Source: CBDIHP01 sp965279195 (lineage in GTDB: Bacteria > Planctomycetota > Planctomycetia > Isosphaerales > Isosphaeraceae). Taken from it: DNA of 64,000 nt. Shown piece by piece: positions 25,757 to 33,863 of this stretch. The stretch lies in contig CBDIHP010000038.1 in assembly GCA_965279195.1 (NCBI GenBank), positions 186,001 to 250,000 on the forward strand. The letters are read 5' to 3'. How positions within the stretch are numbered: position 1 is the stretch's first letter; each line of letters opens with the position of its first letter. The position numbers were made by a program, and so were the translations under genes. Below the pieces are notes generated by a model. The model was not told the origin of the DNA, made no database searches, and was given only the letters and a program-made list of their open reading frames with translations.

Positions 25757-27550
25757 ATGCCGCCGCGATCCTGGCTCGCCCTGCTGCTCACCGCCGCGTC
25801 GACGACCGCCATGGCCTACGACGAGGACGCCTGCCCGTCGCAGAAGTCCGCCCCGAAGCGGGTGGTCTTCACCGCGCAGAAGAAGTCCCAGAAGGAGAGG
25901 CCCCAGCTCAACCTGCTGGAGACGGCGTCCTCGACCGGCAAGTTCACCGCCCTGGTCAACGCCGTGGCCGCGTCGGGCCTGATCGACGTGCTGGTCGGCC
26001 ACCAGGATTACACGATCCTGGCCCCGACCGACCAGGCGTTCCGCAACCTCCCCGCGTCGGACATCGAGGCCCTGCTCAAGGTCGAGAACCGGGCCAAGCT
26101 GAAGGAGATCCTGACCTACCACGTCATCAAGGGGCGCATCACGGCCGAGGAACTGGCCGAGAAGTCCTCCGCGATCACCCTCAACGGCGCGAAGGTGACG
26201 ATCGCCTCGAACAAGAAGGGGCTGGCGATCAACGAGGCCACGGTCCTCCAGGCCGACATCCGCTGCACCAACGGCGTGATCCACGTCATCGACCGCGTGC
26301 TCACCCCCGCGGAGCCCGACATCCTGACCATCGTCGAGCGCACGGGCAGCTTCAAGACCCTGCTCGCCGCGATCAAGGCCGCGGGGCTCACCGACGCCCT
26401 GGAGGCCGACGGCCCCTTCACGCTCTTCGCCCCGAGCGATGAGGCGTTCGCGAAGCTCCCCAAGGAGACCCTCAAGGATCTCCTCGATCCCCACAACAAG
26501 CAGGCGCTCGTGGATGTCCTGAAGCTCCACGTCGTCGCGAAGGATTACGAGGCGTCCGACCTCGCGGGGCTGAAGTCGGTCCCCACCCTGCTCGATGGCA
26601 AGTCGCTGGCGATCACCACCCGGGGAGATCGACTCAAGGTCAACGGCGTCTCGGTGATCCGGGCCGACCTCAAGGCCGGCAACGGGATCATCCACGCGGT
26701 CGATGAGGTCCTCAGCCCCGGGCCCAAGGCCCCCCGCCTGCTCGAACTGGCCGCGTCGAAAGGCCAGTTCAAGACCCTGATCGCCGCCGTCAAGGCCGCG
26801 GGCCTCGCCGATGCCCTCCAGTCCGACGGCCCCTTCACGCTCTTCGCACCGACGGACGCCGCCTTCGCCAGGATCCCGAAGGCGAAGCTCAAGGCGCTCC
26901 TCGACCCCCACAACAAGCAGGCCCTGGTGGACTTGCTCAAGCTCCACGTGATCCCCGGCAAGTTCAAGGAGAACCAGCTCGCGTCGAAGGGGAGCGTGGG
27001 CAGCTTGCTGGAAGGGAAATCCCTGACCTTCGGCGGCTCGGAACTCAAGGTCAACGGGGTGAAATTGATCGAGACCGACATCCCCGCCGGCAACGGCCTG
27101 ATCCACGTGGTGGACGAGGTGCTCAGCCCGAACGGCAAGCGGACCGGCGTGCTCGAGGTGGCGGAGTCGAAGGGCCAGTTCAAGGTCCTGCTGGCCGCGC
27201 TCAAGGCCACCGGCCTGGACGAGGCGGTCGAGGAGGACGGCCCGTTCACGATCCTCGCCCCGACCGACGCCGCCTTCGCCAAGATCCCCGCCGACAAGCT
27301 CAAGGCGCTGCTCCAGCCGTCGGGGCGTGGGGACCTCGCCCAGATCCTCAAGTATCACGTCCTCCCCGGCAAGCAGAAGGCCTCCAGCCTCTTCCGCGCC
27401 GGCAAGGCGAAGACCATCCTGGGGGGCAAGACCGTCGAGTTCGACTTCGAAGACGGCCGGCTGACCGTGAACCAGTCGAAGTTCCTCGCGACCGACGTCC
27501 CCGCCGGCGAGAGCCTGATTCACGTGATCGACAGCGTGCTGATCCCGTGA
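25757..27550 (+). CDS. secreted protein with four fasciclin (FAS1) domains
   Basis: A 597-residue protein: signal peptide (residues 1-20, SWLALLLTAASTTAMA), then four FAS1 domains at about 50-185, 190-320, 325-455 and 460-597. Each carries the two conserved boxes, FTLFAPTDAAF-like and GLIHVVDEVL-like; domains 2 and 3 are so close (DPHNKQALVD-LKLHV in both) that they look like a recent duplication. FAS1 proteins mediate adhesion at the cell surface. The gene precedes an ECF sigma factor and an RskA-like anti-sigma factor by 158 bp, the same functional company as mycobacterial MPT70/MPT83 with SigK/RskA. The start ATG at 25757 is chosen for the signal peptide. Confidence 0.94.
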   Translation: MPPRSWLALLLTAASTTAMAYDEDACPSQKSAPKRVVFTAQKKSQKERPQLNLLETASSTGKFTALVNAVAASGLIDVLVGHQDYTILAPTDQAFRNLPASDIEALLKVENRAKLKEILTYHVIKGRITAEELAEKSSAITLNGAKVTIASNKKGLAINEATVLQADIRCTNGVIHVIDRVLTPAEPDILTIVERTGSFKTLLAAIKAAGLTDALEADGPFTLFAPSDEAFAKLPKETLKDLLDPHNKQALVDVLKLHVVAKDYEASDLAGLKSVPTLLDGKSLAITTRGDRLKVNGVSVIRADLKAGNGIIHAVDEVLSPGPKAPRLLELAASKGQFKTLIAAVKAAGLADALQSDGPFTLFAPTDAAFARIPKAKLKALLDPHNKQALVDLLKLHVIPGKFKENQLASKGSVGSLLEGKSLTFGGSELKVNGVKLIETDIPAGNGLIHVVDEVLSPNGKRTGVLEVAESKGQFKVLLAALKATGLDEAVEEDGPFTILAPTDAAFAKIPADKLKALLQPSGRGDLAQILKYHVLPGKQKASSLFRAGKAKTILGGKTVEFDFEDGRLTVNQSKFLATDVPAGESLIHVIDSVLIP

Positions 27551-27555
27551 ATGGT

Positions 27556-27697
27556 GTAGGGTGTGGTACCTCGCGGACCGTCGGTCCGCGACCACCGCAC
27601 CCAGGACGGCGGTTGCCATGACGGGATCGCGTCCCGGCGGGGCCCGATGTGGGTGCGGTGGACGCGGACCGGTGGTCCGCGTGGCACCGCACCCTAC
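27556..27697. repeat. C-family element, intact (copy C2, 142 bp)
   Basis: Arms of about 46 bp at the two ends start GTAGGGTGTGGTACC and end GGCACCGCACCCTAC; they match as inverted repeats at about 40 of 46 positions. Each arm contains its own palindrome, CGCGGACC...GGTCCGCG. The element fills the space from 5 bp after the fasciclin stop to 11 bp before the sigma factor start, so it lies in the leader of that gene. Confidence 0.85.
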
Positions 27698-27708
27698 AAG
27701 GAATCATT

Positions 27709-28260
27709 GTGAACGTCCTCGAACGCATCGCCGCCGGAGATCGGGCCGCCGTGGGGGAGTGCCTTTCCCTCCACGGCGGCCTCGTCTGGTCGCTGGCGAG
27801 GCGGTATTGCCGCGACCGCGCGGAGGCCGAGGATGCGACCCAGGAGATCTTCCTCGACCTCTGGACCTCCGCCGCGCGATACCGCCCCGAACTCGGCTCC
27901 GAATCGACGTTCGTCGCCACCATCGCCCGGCGTCGGCTGATCGACCGCAACCGCAAGGCCTCCCGCGAGCCCGAGTCGGTGCCGATCTCGCCCGAGGTCG
28001 CCAACATCCTCGACCGCCCCTGCGACGCCCAACGCCTGGCCGACGCCCGCGACGAGGCCGAGCGGGTCCGCGAGGCGCTCGGGTCGCTCAGCGACGATCA
28101 ACAGAACGTGCTCACGCTCTCGCTCGAACATGGCCTGACCTACGACCAGATCGCCCGGCAGACCGCCCTGCCCCTGGGGACCGTCAAGACGCACGCCAGG
28201 CGCGGCCTGATCGCCCTCCGCGAACGCCTCGCCGCCCGCGCCGAGGAACCCCGCCCATGA
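27709..28260 (+). CDS. RNA polymerase ECF sigma factor (SigK-like context)
   Basis: A 183-residue ECF sigma factor: region 2 spans about residues 20-90 (EDATQEIFLDLWTSAARYRP, TFVATIARRRLIDRNRK) and region 4 about 118-170 (LSDDQQNVLTLSLEHGLTYDQIARQTALPLGTVKTHARRGL). The start is taken as GTG 27709, with AAGGA 6 bases upstream; an earlier GTG lies inside the C-family repeat. Its stop overlaps the ATG of the anti-sigma gene (ATGA), so the two are co-translated. It probably directs transcription of the fasciclin gene and its own operon in response to a signal sensed by the anti-sigma factor; that target is inferred from the mycobacterial parallel. Confidence 0.93.
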   Translation: MNVLERIAAGDRAAVGECLSLHGGLVWSLARRYCRDRAEAEDATQEIFLDLWTSAARYRPELGSESTFVATIARRRLIDRNRKASREPESVPISPEVANILDRPCDAQRLADARDEAERVREALGSLSDDQQNVLTLSLEHGLTYDQIARQTALPLGTVKTHARRGLIALRERLAARAEEPRP

Positions 28261-29027
28261 CCATGGAACCCCGAGACCCCCTGACCCGCCTCGACGAACT
28301 GCTCGCCGACCGCGCCCTCCAGGGGCTCTGCCCCGAGGAGCAGGCCGAACTCGATGCGCTCCTCGCCGCCGAGGACGACTCCCTCGAAATGACCGCCTCC
28401 CAGGCCGCCGCCTTCCTCGCCCGGACGGGTGACGCCTACGAACCGATCCCGGCCGACCTGGCCTCGCGGATCCAGACGTCGGGGATGGATCGCATCCCGG
28501 TGGCCTTCGCCCCCGCTCGGCGGTTCCGCCCCCTGCCCTACCTCGGCTGGCTCGCGGCGGCCGCGTCATGGCTGCTCGTGCTCTGGCGGGCGACCCCGCC
28601 CCCCGAGGCCCCGACGCCGCCCACCAGGCCGGTCGTGTCCCTCACCGTCGAGCAGAGGCGCGAGCGACTCCTGGCCCTGGCCTCGGTCAAGCCGCTCAAC
28701 GCCAGCGAGCACCCCCTGGCCCGGGGCGCCTCGGGCGACCTGGTGTGGGACCCGAAGTCGCAGGAAGGCTACCTCAACCTCAAGGGCCTCGCCGCCACCA
28801 ATCCCCAGCGCGGCATTTACCAGCTCTGGATCTTCGACGCCAAGCGCGACCAGCGCTACCCCGTCGACGGCGGAACCTTCGCCATCGACGACCCCGACAG
28901 GCCCACCGTCGTGCCCATCCGCGCCCAGATCCCGGTCAACGACGCCACCCTCTTCGCCATCACCCTCGAACCCCCCGGCGGCGTCGTGGTCTCCGACCGC
29001 AAACGCATCATGCTCACGGCTAAATAG
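28257..29027 (+). CDS. anti-sigma factor, RskA family
   Basis: A 256-residue membrane protein. The N-terminal cytoplasmic part (1-92) contains a helical anti-sigma region without a zinc-finger HxxxCxxC motif. One transmembrane helix (LGWLAAAASWLLVLW, about 96-110) leads to an extracytoplasmic RskA C-terminal domain (about 120-256) with the typical core GDLVWDPKSQEGYLNLKGLA...GIYQLWIFD and the closing FAITLEPPGGV. It should hold the upstream ECF sigma factor inactive until released by proteolysis. Translationally coupled through ATGA at 28257-28260. Confidence 0.9.
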   Translation: MTMEPRDPLTRLDELLADRALQGLCPEEQAELDALLAAEDDSLEMTASQAAAFLARTGDAYEPIPADLASRIQTSGMDRIPVAFAPARRFRPLPYLGWLAAAASWLLVLWRATPPPEAPTPPTRPVVSLTVEQRRERLLALASVKPLNASEHPLARGASGDLVWDPKSQEGYLNLKGLAATNPQRGIYQLWIFDAKRDQRYPVDGGTFAIDDPDRPTVVPIRAQIPVNDATLFAITLEPPGGVVVSDRKRIMLTAK

Positions 29028-29037
29028 TTGCAACCAC

Positions 29038-29181
29038 CTGGAGTGCGGAAGCTTGCTTCCGCTAGGGCCCGGCGGGAGCTTGCTCCCGAGAGAAGACCGC
29101 AAATCGACAGCCTGACGCTTCGTTCAGGCATGCGGAGCAAGCTCCGCAGCAACCCAGCGGAAGCAAGCTTCCGCACTCCGG
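29038..29181. repeat. A-family element, intact (copy A7, 144 bp)
   Basis: The terminal inverted repeats (29038-29063 and 29156-29181, CTGGAGTGCGGAAGCTTGC at the left) match at 25 of 26 bases. Inside are two more perfect hairpins, GGGAGC/GCTCCC and GCGGAGC/GCTCCGC. It starts 10 bp after the anti-sigma stop. The remaining part of the gap (29182-29320) shows only the leader of the next gene. Confidence 0.9.
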
Positions 29182-29320
29182 GTGGTCCGCAAAATCCGAA
29201 AAATCCCTAAAGTCGCCGCCCGGGTCATGCCGATGAGTGATGACGATACGGGATAGTCCGCACCGGCCTCGCGGTGGGAGGCAAGGCTGGGGTGGGCCGA
29301 AGACACAAGGATGTGGCTCC

Positions 29321-31090
29321 ATGGGGTTCTGGAAGACGTTTCAGCCGCAAGGCTTGCGCGACGACTCGGCGACGCAAACGCAGATCACCACCGACCGCAC
29401 GAAGGTCAAGCGGGCGTTCCAGCCCGGGGTGGACGGGAACCTGGAAGCCCGTCAGCTCCTGACGACCCTGCCCTCGGGGTTCAGCGAGACGACCGTGGCC
29501 GGTCAACTCAACATGCCCACGCGCATGGCGATCGCGCCCGATGGCCGGATCTTCGTCGCCGAGCAGGCGGGGACCGTCCAGGTCATCACCAACGGTCAGC
29601 GAGCCCCGAATCCGTTCCTGTCGGTCTCGACCGTCTCCAGGAACTGGGGGGGCCTCGTCGGGCTGACGCTCGACCCCGGATTCGCCCAGAACAATTACCT
29701 GTACGTCTTTTACACCACCAAGGATTCCAACGGCGCCGTCGGCCGGGTGAGCCGGTTCACCGCCGGGACGACCCAGGCCGAGCCCGGGAGCGAGAAGATC
29801 CTCCTGGAGATCAAGGGCCTGAAGTCCAACGGCAAGAACTCCCCCGTCGGCGGGGCGCTCCAGTTCGGCAACGACGGCAAGCTCTACATCGGGGTGGGCG
29901 ACGCCGGCCAGAAGAACAAGGCCAAGTCGCTCAACTCCCAGTTCGGCAAGGTGTTGCGGATCAACCCCGACGGCACCATCCCGGCCGACAACCCGTTCGC
30001 CGACAACAAGAACACGAGCGCACAGACCGTCTGGGCCGCCGGCCTGCACGACCCGATCGCCGTCATCAATGACGCAAAGTCCGGCCAGCTCTACATCAAC
30101 GACGAGGGCCGCCCCAAGGCCCAGGTGATCGCCGCCGGGGTCTCGAAGGGCTACTACGGCTGGCCGACCAAGGTCAAATCGTCCAAGACCTTCCTGGTCA
30201 CGAGCCCGCTGGCCACGGTCCCCAGCGGCAAGAAGGCAACCCAGGCTCGCCAGCTTTCCGGCGGGGCCTTCTATCGCCCGGCCACCGCAACCTTCCCCGC
30301 CGGCCTGGTTGGCGACTTCTTCTTCGCCGATGCCAAGAACGACTCCATCCGGGTCCTGGATCCCCAGACCGCCCAGGTCGGTAATTTTGCCACCAACACG
30401 GCCGACACCCCGGTCGACATGCAGGTCGCCGGCGACGGCCGCCTGGTCTACCTCGCGCGGGGCAACAGCGCCGACAGCGGCACGCTCAACGCGATCCAGT
30501 TCACCGTCTCCGACGCCCCGACGGTGATCCTGGATCCCAAGTCTACCACCGTCGCCGTGGGCCAGCCGGCGACGTTCTCGGCCGCGATCAACGGCAAGGA
30601 GCCCTTGACCTTCCAGTGGCAGAAGAACGGCCAGGACATCCCGGGCGCGACCGGATCGACGTTGACGCTGAACTCCGTCGCCCTGACCGATAGCGCAACG
30701 ACGTATCTGCTTGTGGCGACCAACGCCAGCGGCACGGCGAAGACGAACCCGGCGACGCTGACCGTGACCAACGAGGCCCCTCCCTCGGCCACGATCCTCG
30801 CGCCGGCGGTCGGGACGGCCGCGCACGCGGGTCAGATGCTCGCGTACTCCGGCTATGGCCAGGACAACAACGGCAAGAACCTGCCGGTCAGCTCGCTGAA
30901 CTGGCGGGTCGACCTGATCAACCCCGGCGGCTCCGTCGCGCCCATCCTCCTGTCCGACCCGGGCGTGAAGAACGGCTCGTTCCTGGTGCCCACCAACGCC
31001 GTCGCCGGGGCGACGGTGCGCGTCTACCTCACCGTCAGCTCGTCCAGCGGCCTGTCCCAGACGACCTACCGCGAACTGACTGTGTCGTGA
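29321..31090 (+). CDS. sorbosone/glucose dehydrogenase-like surface protein with Ig-like domain
   Basis: A 589-residue protein. The N-terminus has no signal peptide but carries AFQP..NLEARQLLT (residues 32-48), the planctomycete surface motif. Residues about 50-395 form a six-bladed beta-propeller of the soluble quinoprotein glucose/sorbosone dehydrogenase type (GRIFVAEQAGTVQVI, GGLVGLTLDPGF, VGGALQFGNDGKLYIGVGD, WAAGLHDPIAV, GYYGWPT). An immunoglobulin-like domain follows (about 400-485, PATFSAAINGKEPLTFQWQKNG) and then a second beta domain with the ending ELTVS. It probably oxidises sugars at the cell surface using PQQ, or is a binding relative. ATG 29321 is preferred for the motif position. 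Confidence 0.88.
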   Translation: MGFWKTFQPQGLRDDSATQTQITTDRTKVKRAFQPGVDGNLEARQLLTTLPSGFSETTVAGQLNMPTRMAIAPDGRIFVAEQAGTVQVITNGQRAPNPFLSVSTVSRNWGGLVGLTLDPGFAQNNYLYVFYTTKDSNGAVGRVSRFTAGTTQAEPGSEKILLEIKGLKSNGKNSPVGGALQFGNDGKLYIGVGDAGQKNKAKSLNSQFGKVLRINPDGTIPADNPFADNKNTSAQTVWAAGLHDPIAVINDAKSGQLYINDEGRPKAQVIAAGVSKGYYGWPTKVKSSKTFLVTSPLATVPSGKKATQARQLSGGAFYRPATATFPAGLVGDFFFADAKNDSIRVLDPQTAQVGNFATNTADTPVDMQVAGDGRLVYLARGNSADSGTLNAIQFTVSDAPTVILDPKSTTVAVGQPATFSAAINGKEPLTFQWQKNGQDIPGATGSTLTLNSVALTDSATTYLLVATNASGTAKTNPATLTVTNEAPPSATILAPAVGTAAHAGQMLAYSGYGQDNNGKNLPVSSLNWRVDLINPGGSVAPILLSDPGVKNGSFLVPTNAVAGATVRVYLTVSSSSGLSQTTYRELTVS

Positions 31091-31111
31091 TGTGAACGTC
31101 CTAGCCCGACA

Positions 31112-31139
31112 CCCGCGCCGGGGGTTGCCCCGGCGCGGG
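31112..31139. terminator. hairpin, terminator-like
   Basis: A perfect 12-bp stem (CCCGCGCCGGGG at 31112-31123 and its inverse at 31128-31139) closes on the loop GTTG, 21 bp after the dehydrogenase stop. It is followed by G-rich sequence and no T-run. Confidence 0.65.
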
Positions 31140-31215
31140 GGGGCGGGCGACAATGCGTGGTGTCATCCTTCGCGGTTTCGGACGCTCCCCCCGACGTGAC
31201 GGACCCCGGTCGCCC

Positions 31216-32145
31216 ATGCGCACCCCGTTCTGGAACCCCCGACGCCGGACCCTGGCCCTGCTCGCCTGGCTGGCGGCGATCCCCACCATCGCCGCCTCCT
31301 CGGCGTTCGAGTTCGGCTACGACGTCCCCCCCGACTTCAACGGCCCGGCCGTCGTCATCCCCCCCGGGGCGACCCGGATCGACGCCCGGCAGATCGAGCA
31401 GGAGCGTCCGAAGGCCGGCAAGGTCTCCGATGACGTCACCTTCCGCCCGACCGTGATCGTCCGGCGCGGGCATTCGCAGGGGTCGGGGACGCTCATCGCC
31501 TCCGAGCCCGAGGACACCTGGGTCCTGACCGCCTGGCACGTCATCAACACCGACGGCCAGGCGCTCATCGAGCTGCACCGCTACAACGTCGGCGGCGAGA
31601 AGAACCTCGCGAAGACCAACTGGCCGAGGAAGTACGCCGCGACCGTGGTCGCCAGCGATCCCAACGCCGACCTCGCCCTGCTCCGCGTCCGGATCAAGGG
31701 CCTACCGCGCCTGCCGTTCCTGGCCAGGGTCGCCCCGGCCGAACAGGAGCCGACGCCGAAGACGGTGGTGACCTCGCTGGGGATCGACCGCGGGGCGAAG
31801 CTGAGCAGCTGGGTGACCGAGGTCCTCGGCGAGGCCCGGCTCGACTTCAACCGGGGGGGCGGCGACCGCCCGTTCCTGATCACCGCGCATCCGCCGGATC
31901 ACGGCCGTTCGGGCGGCGGGCTATTCCGGCCTGACGGCTCGGTCGTGGGCGTCTGCGTCGGCCACGCGCGGTTCAACAACAGCCAGCCGCTCGGCATCTT
32001 CTCCTCGACCCGGAGCATCCAGGCGCTCCTCGCCAGGGCCCCCGACTCCCTGGCCGCCATCAGCCGGTCCGAGTACCGCAGCCCGAACCCCCGGACGGTC
32101 CCCGCGACGACCTCGACCTCGGCCGGCGGCTCGGGCGGACGCTGA
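31216..32145 (+). CDS. secreted trypsin-like serine protease
   Basis: A 309-residue protein with a signal peptide (RRRTLALLAWLAAIPTIAASSA, about residues 10-30) and a chymotrypsin-fold domain from about 75 to 285. The triad is visible: His108 in LTAWHV, Asp152 in DPNADLALLRV and Ser232 in GRSGGGLF. GRSGGG replaces the usual GNSGGP. It has no PDZ domain, so it is not a DegP homologue. The tail (about 290-309) is Ser/Thr/Gly rich. The start MRTPFWN at 31216 gives the signal peptide; an upstream Met at 31153 would add an unlikely Arg-rich extension. The 247-bp gap 32146-32392 downstream shows no gene. Confidence 0.87.
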   Translation: MRTPFWNPRRRTLALLAWLAAIPTIAASSAFEFGYDVPPDFNGPAVVIPPGATRIDARQIEQERPKAGKVSDDVTFRPTVIVRRGHSQGSGTLIASEPEDTWVLTAWHVINTDGQALIELHRYNVGGEKNLAKTNWPRKYAATVVASDPNADLALLRVRIKGLPRLPFLARVAPAEQEPTPKTVVTSLGIDRGAKLSSWVTEVLGEARLDFNRGGGDRPFLITAHPPDHGRSGGGLFRPDGSVVGVCVGHARFNNSQPLGIFSSTRSIQALLARAPDSLAAISRSEYRSPNPRTVPATTSTSAGGSGGR

Positions 32146-32392
32146 GGTTGCCCGCAGGCATCGCCAGCGTGAACAATCCGGCCCGATCCATCGAAGAATC
32201 GGATATCGACGGCCCGATGCGGCCGGTTTGTCCGGTTCCCCCCGCAAGCCTGGTTGCCAGGGCGCGGGTGATCGGCAACAATCAATGTCGACGGGGGCCG
32301 AGTCCCGCCAACGCGGGATGCCCAGGGCACCGGGGATCGTGACGGTCCACCCCCGCCGAGCGATCCGACTGCCTTTCGAGGGAGAGACCATC

Positions 32393-33127
32393 GTGCAATC
32401 GAGCAATCCGGCCTTCAATGAGAACCTGCTGGGCCACTTCGACTACGCCTCGCCCCGCTCGGCCGTGATGACGGTCCAGGGCACCGTGGTCAAGTCGCTC
32501 GTGCTCCTGACCATCCTGATGGGCACCGCCGGCTGGGCCTGGACCCAGATCCAAGCGAACGAGCTGAAGCCCGCCGTGTTCTTCGGCGCGGCGCTCGGCG
32601 GCACGATCCTGGCGTTCGTGACCATCTTCTCCCAGAAGGCCGCCCCCTGGACGGCCCCGGTCTACGCCGCGCTCGAGGGCGTGTTCCTCGGCGGGATCTC
32701 GTTCTTCACCGACCAGAAGTACCCCGGGCTCGCCATCCAGGCCGTCATGGCCACCGGCGGCGTGACGTTCGTGATGCTGTTCCTCTACGGGACCCGGATG
32801 ATCCAGGTCACCGGCAAACTCGCCGGGGCGATCGTCGCCGCCACCGGGGCGATCTGCCTGCTGTACCTGATCTCGATGGTGATGAGCCTGTTCGGCACGT
32901 CGATGCCGTTCATCCACGCGTCCGGCCCGATCGGCATCGCCTTCAGCGTGTTCGTCGTCGGGCTCGCCGCGTTCAACCTCCTGCTCGACTTCGACTTCAT
33001 CGAACGAGGCGCCGAGCACAACCTGCCGAAGTACATGGAGTGGTACGGGGCCTTCGGCCTCATGCTGACCCTCGTCTGGCTGTACCTCGAAATCCTCCGC
33101 CTGCTCCGCAAGCTCAGCGATCGTTGA
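32393..33127 (+). CDS. Bax inhibitor-1/YccA family membrane protein
   Basis: A 244-residue integral membrane protein with about seven hydrophobic helices (from VVKSLVLLTILMGTAGWAW to MLTLVWLYLEILRLL) and the family features GVFLGGISFF and NLLLDFDFIERG..., the region with acidic residues implicated in the pH-gated calcium leak of BsYetJ. The start is the GTG at 32393, preceded by GAGGGAGAG about 7 bases upstream; no in-frame ATG fits. A strong terminator follows at 33159. It is probably monocistronic. Confidence 0.92.
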   Translation: MQSSNPAFNENLLGHFDYASPRSAVMTVQGTVVKSLVLLTILMGTAGWAWTQIQANELKPAVFFGAALGGTILAFVTIFSQKAAPWTAPVYAALEGVFLGGISFFTDQKYPGLAIQAVMATGGVTFVMLFLYGTRMIQVTGKLAGAIVAATGAICLLYLISMVMSLFGTSMPFIHASGPIGIAFSVFVVGLAAFNLLLDFDFIERGAEHNLPKYMEWYGAFGLMLTLVWLYLEILRLLRKLSDR

Positions 33128-33158
33128 GCCCGGATCGGAGCCATGGAATCCATCGAGA

Positions 33159-33200
33159 GGCCCGCGGCCGTCCGAGCGACGGTCGCGGGCCTTCTTCTTT
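33159..33200 (+). terminator. intrinsic terminator
   Basis: Stem of 14 bp with one mismatch (GGCCCGCGGCCGTC at 33159-33172, partner at 33178-33191), loop CGAGC, followed by TTCTTCTTT. It ends the Bax inhibitor transcript 32 bp after its stop. Confidence 0.85.
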
Positions 33201-33318
33201 GGAGCGCGGGAGCGAAACGCCCGCTCTCCACCGGCTTCGTCGGTGAAGCCGGGTGCGCCGGGCGAGCATCTCCCGATCCGCCTTCCGATACGGAGGTCGA
33301 AGGATCGGGCGATCCGGT
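33199..33318. repeat. A-like hairpin plus B-family fragment
   Basis: TTTGGAGCGCGGG with CCCGCTCTCC (33199-33232) is an A-like collapsed hairpin. 33255-33282 (GCGCCGGGCGAGCATCTCCC) matches the left arm of the B element at 37579. GGATCGGGCGATCC at 33303-33316 is a further B-type palindrome. The pieces are degenerate and lie just before the MarR promoter. Confidence 0.6.
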
Positions 33319-33344
33319 TTGTTGTCCCCTTGACGGGCGGCGTT

Positions 33345-33359
33345 GTTGTGGGCACAACA
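33345..33359. promoter_or_regulatory. MarR-type operator O1
   Basis: The 15-base sequence GTTGTGGGCACAACA lies in the palindrome TGTTGTG-GG-CACAACA (33344-33359), 5 bp before the marR-like ATG. A -35-like TTGACG begins at 33330. A second copy differing at two bases precedes the 4Fe-4S gene at 34096, which strongly suggests a shared operator and autoregulation. Confidence 0.75.
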
Positions 33360-33364
33360 TAGAC

Positions 33365-33826
33365 ATGAGCAAGCCGACCGGATCGCCCGAGCCCGAGCTG
33401 GCGCGCATGGCCCGCGAGTGCATCGCGGTGCGGGCGCGATTGATCAGCCGCGTGATCACGTCGCTGTATGATGACGTGCTGCGACCCTACAACTTGAAGA
33501 TCAGCCAGGGGAACCTCCTGGTGGCCCTGGCGAGCGTGGGGGAGGTCCGCCCGGTGGACCTCTCGCGGGCGCTCAAGCTGGAGCGCTCGACCCTGAGCCG
33601 GGACGTCGAGTTCCTCAAGTCCGCCGGCTGGGTGGTGTCCGACCCCCCCGGCGGAGGCCGGAACCAGAGGCTGCGGCTCACCCCCGCCGGCCTGGCCCTC
33701 GTCCGCGAGGCCCTCCCCGCCTGGGAGAAAGCCCAGACCGAGGCCGCCAGGTTGCTCCAGCCCGACGGCGTCGAGGCGCTCCACCGGATCGCCGCGCGGC
33801 TAGGGTTCCCCGGCGGTTCGGGATAA
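33365..33826 (+). CDS. MarR family transcriptional regulator
   Basis: A 153-residue regulator with the MarR winged helix-turn-helix (about 45-110: ISQGNLLVALASVGEVRPVDLSRAL, ERSTLSRDVEFLKSAGWV, and the wing PGGGRNQRLRLTPAG) between dimerisation helices. The ATG at 33365 lies only 5 bases after operator O1 and has no ribosome site, so the mRNA may be leaderless. It probably represses itself and the downstream 4Fe-4S/SCP2 gene, since both carry the same palindrome. Its ligand is unknown. A B-family element separates the two genes. Confidence 0.9.
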   Translation: MSKPTGSPEPELARMARECIAVRARLISRVITSLYDDVLRPYNLKISQGNLLVALASVGEVRPVDLSRALKLERSTLSRDVEFLKSAGWVVSDPPGGGRNQRLRLTPAGLALVREALPAWEKAQTEAARLLQPDGVEALHRIAARLGFPGGSG

Positions 33827-33863
33827 ACTCACACCCCTCTAACTCGCCGGACACACGCGCGGT

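Noticed and set aside
18616..29181. A-family elements as insertion sequences with their own transposase
   Set aside because: They are too short (117-144 bp) and contain no coding frame; at most they are non-autonomous.
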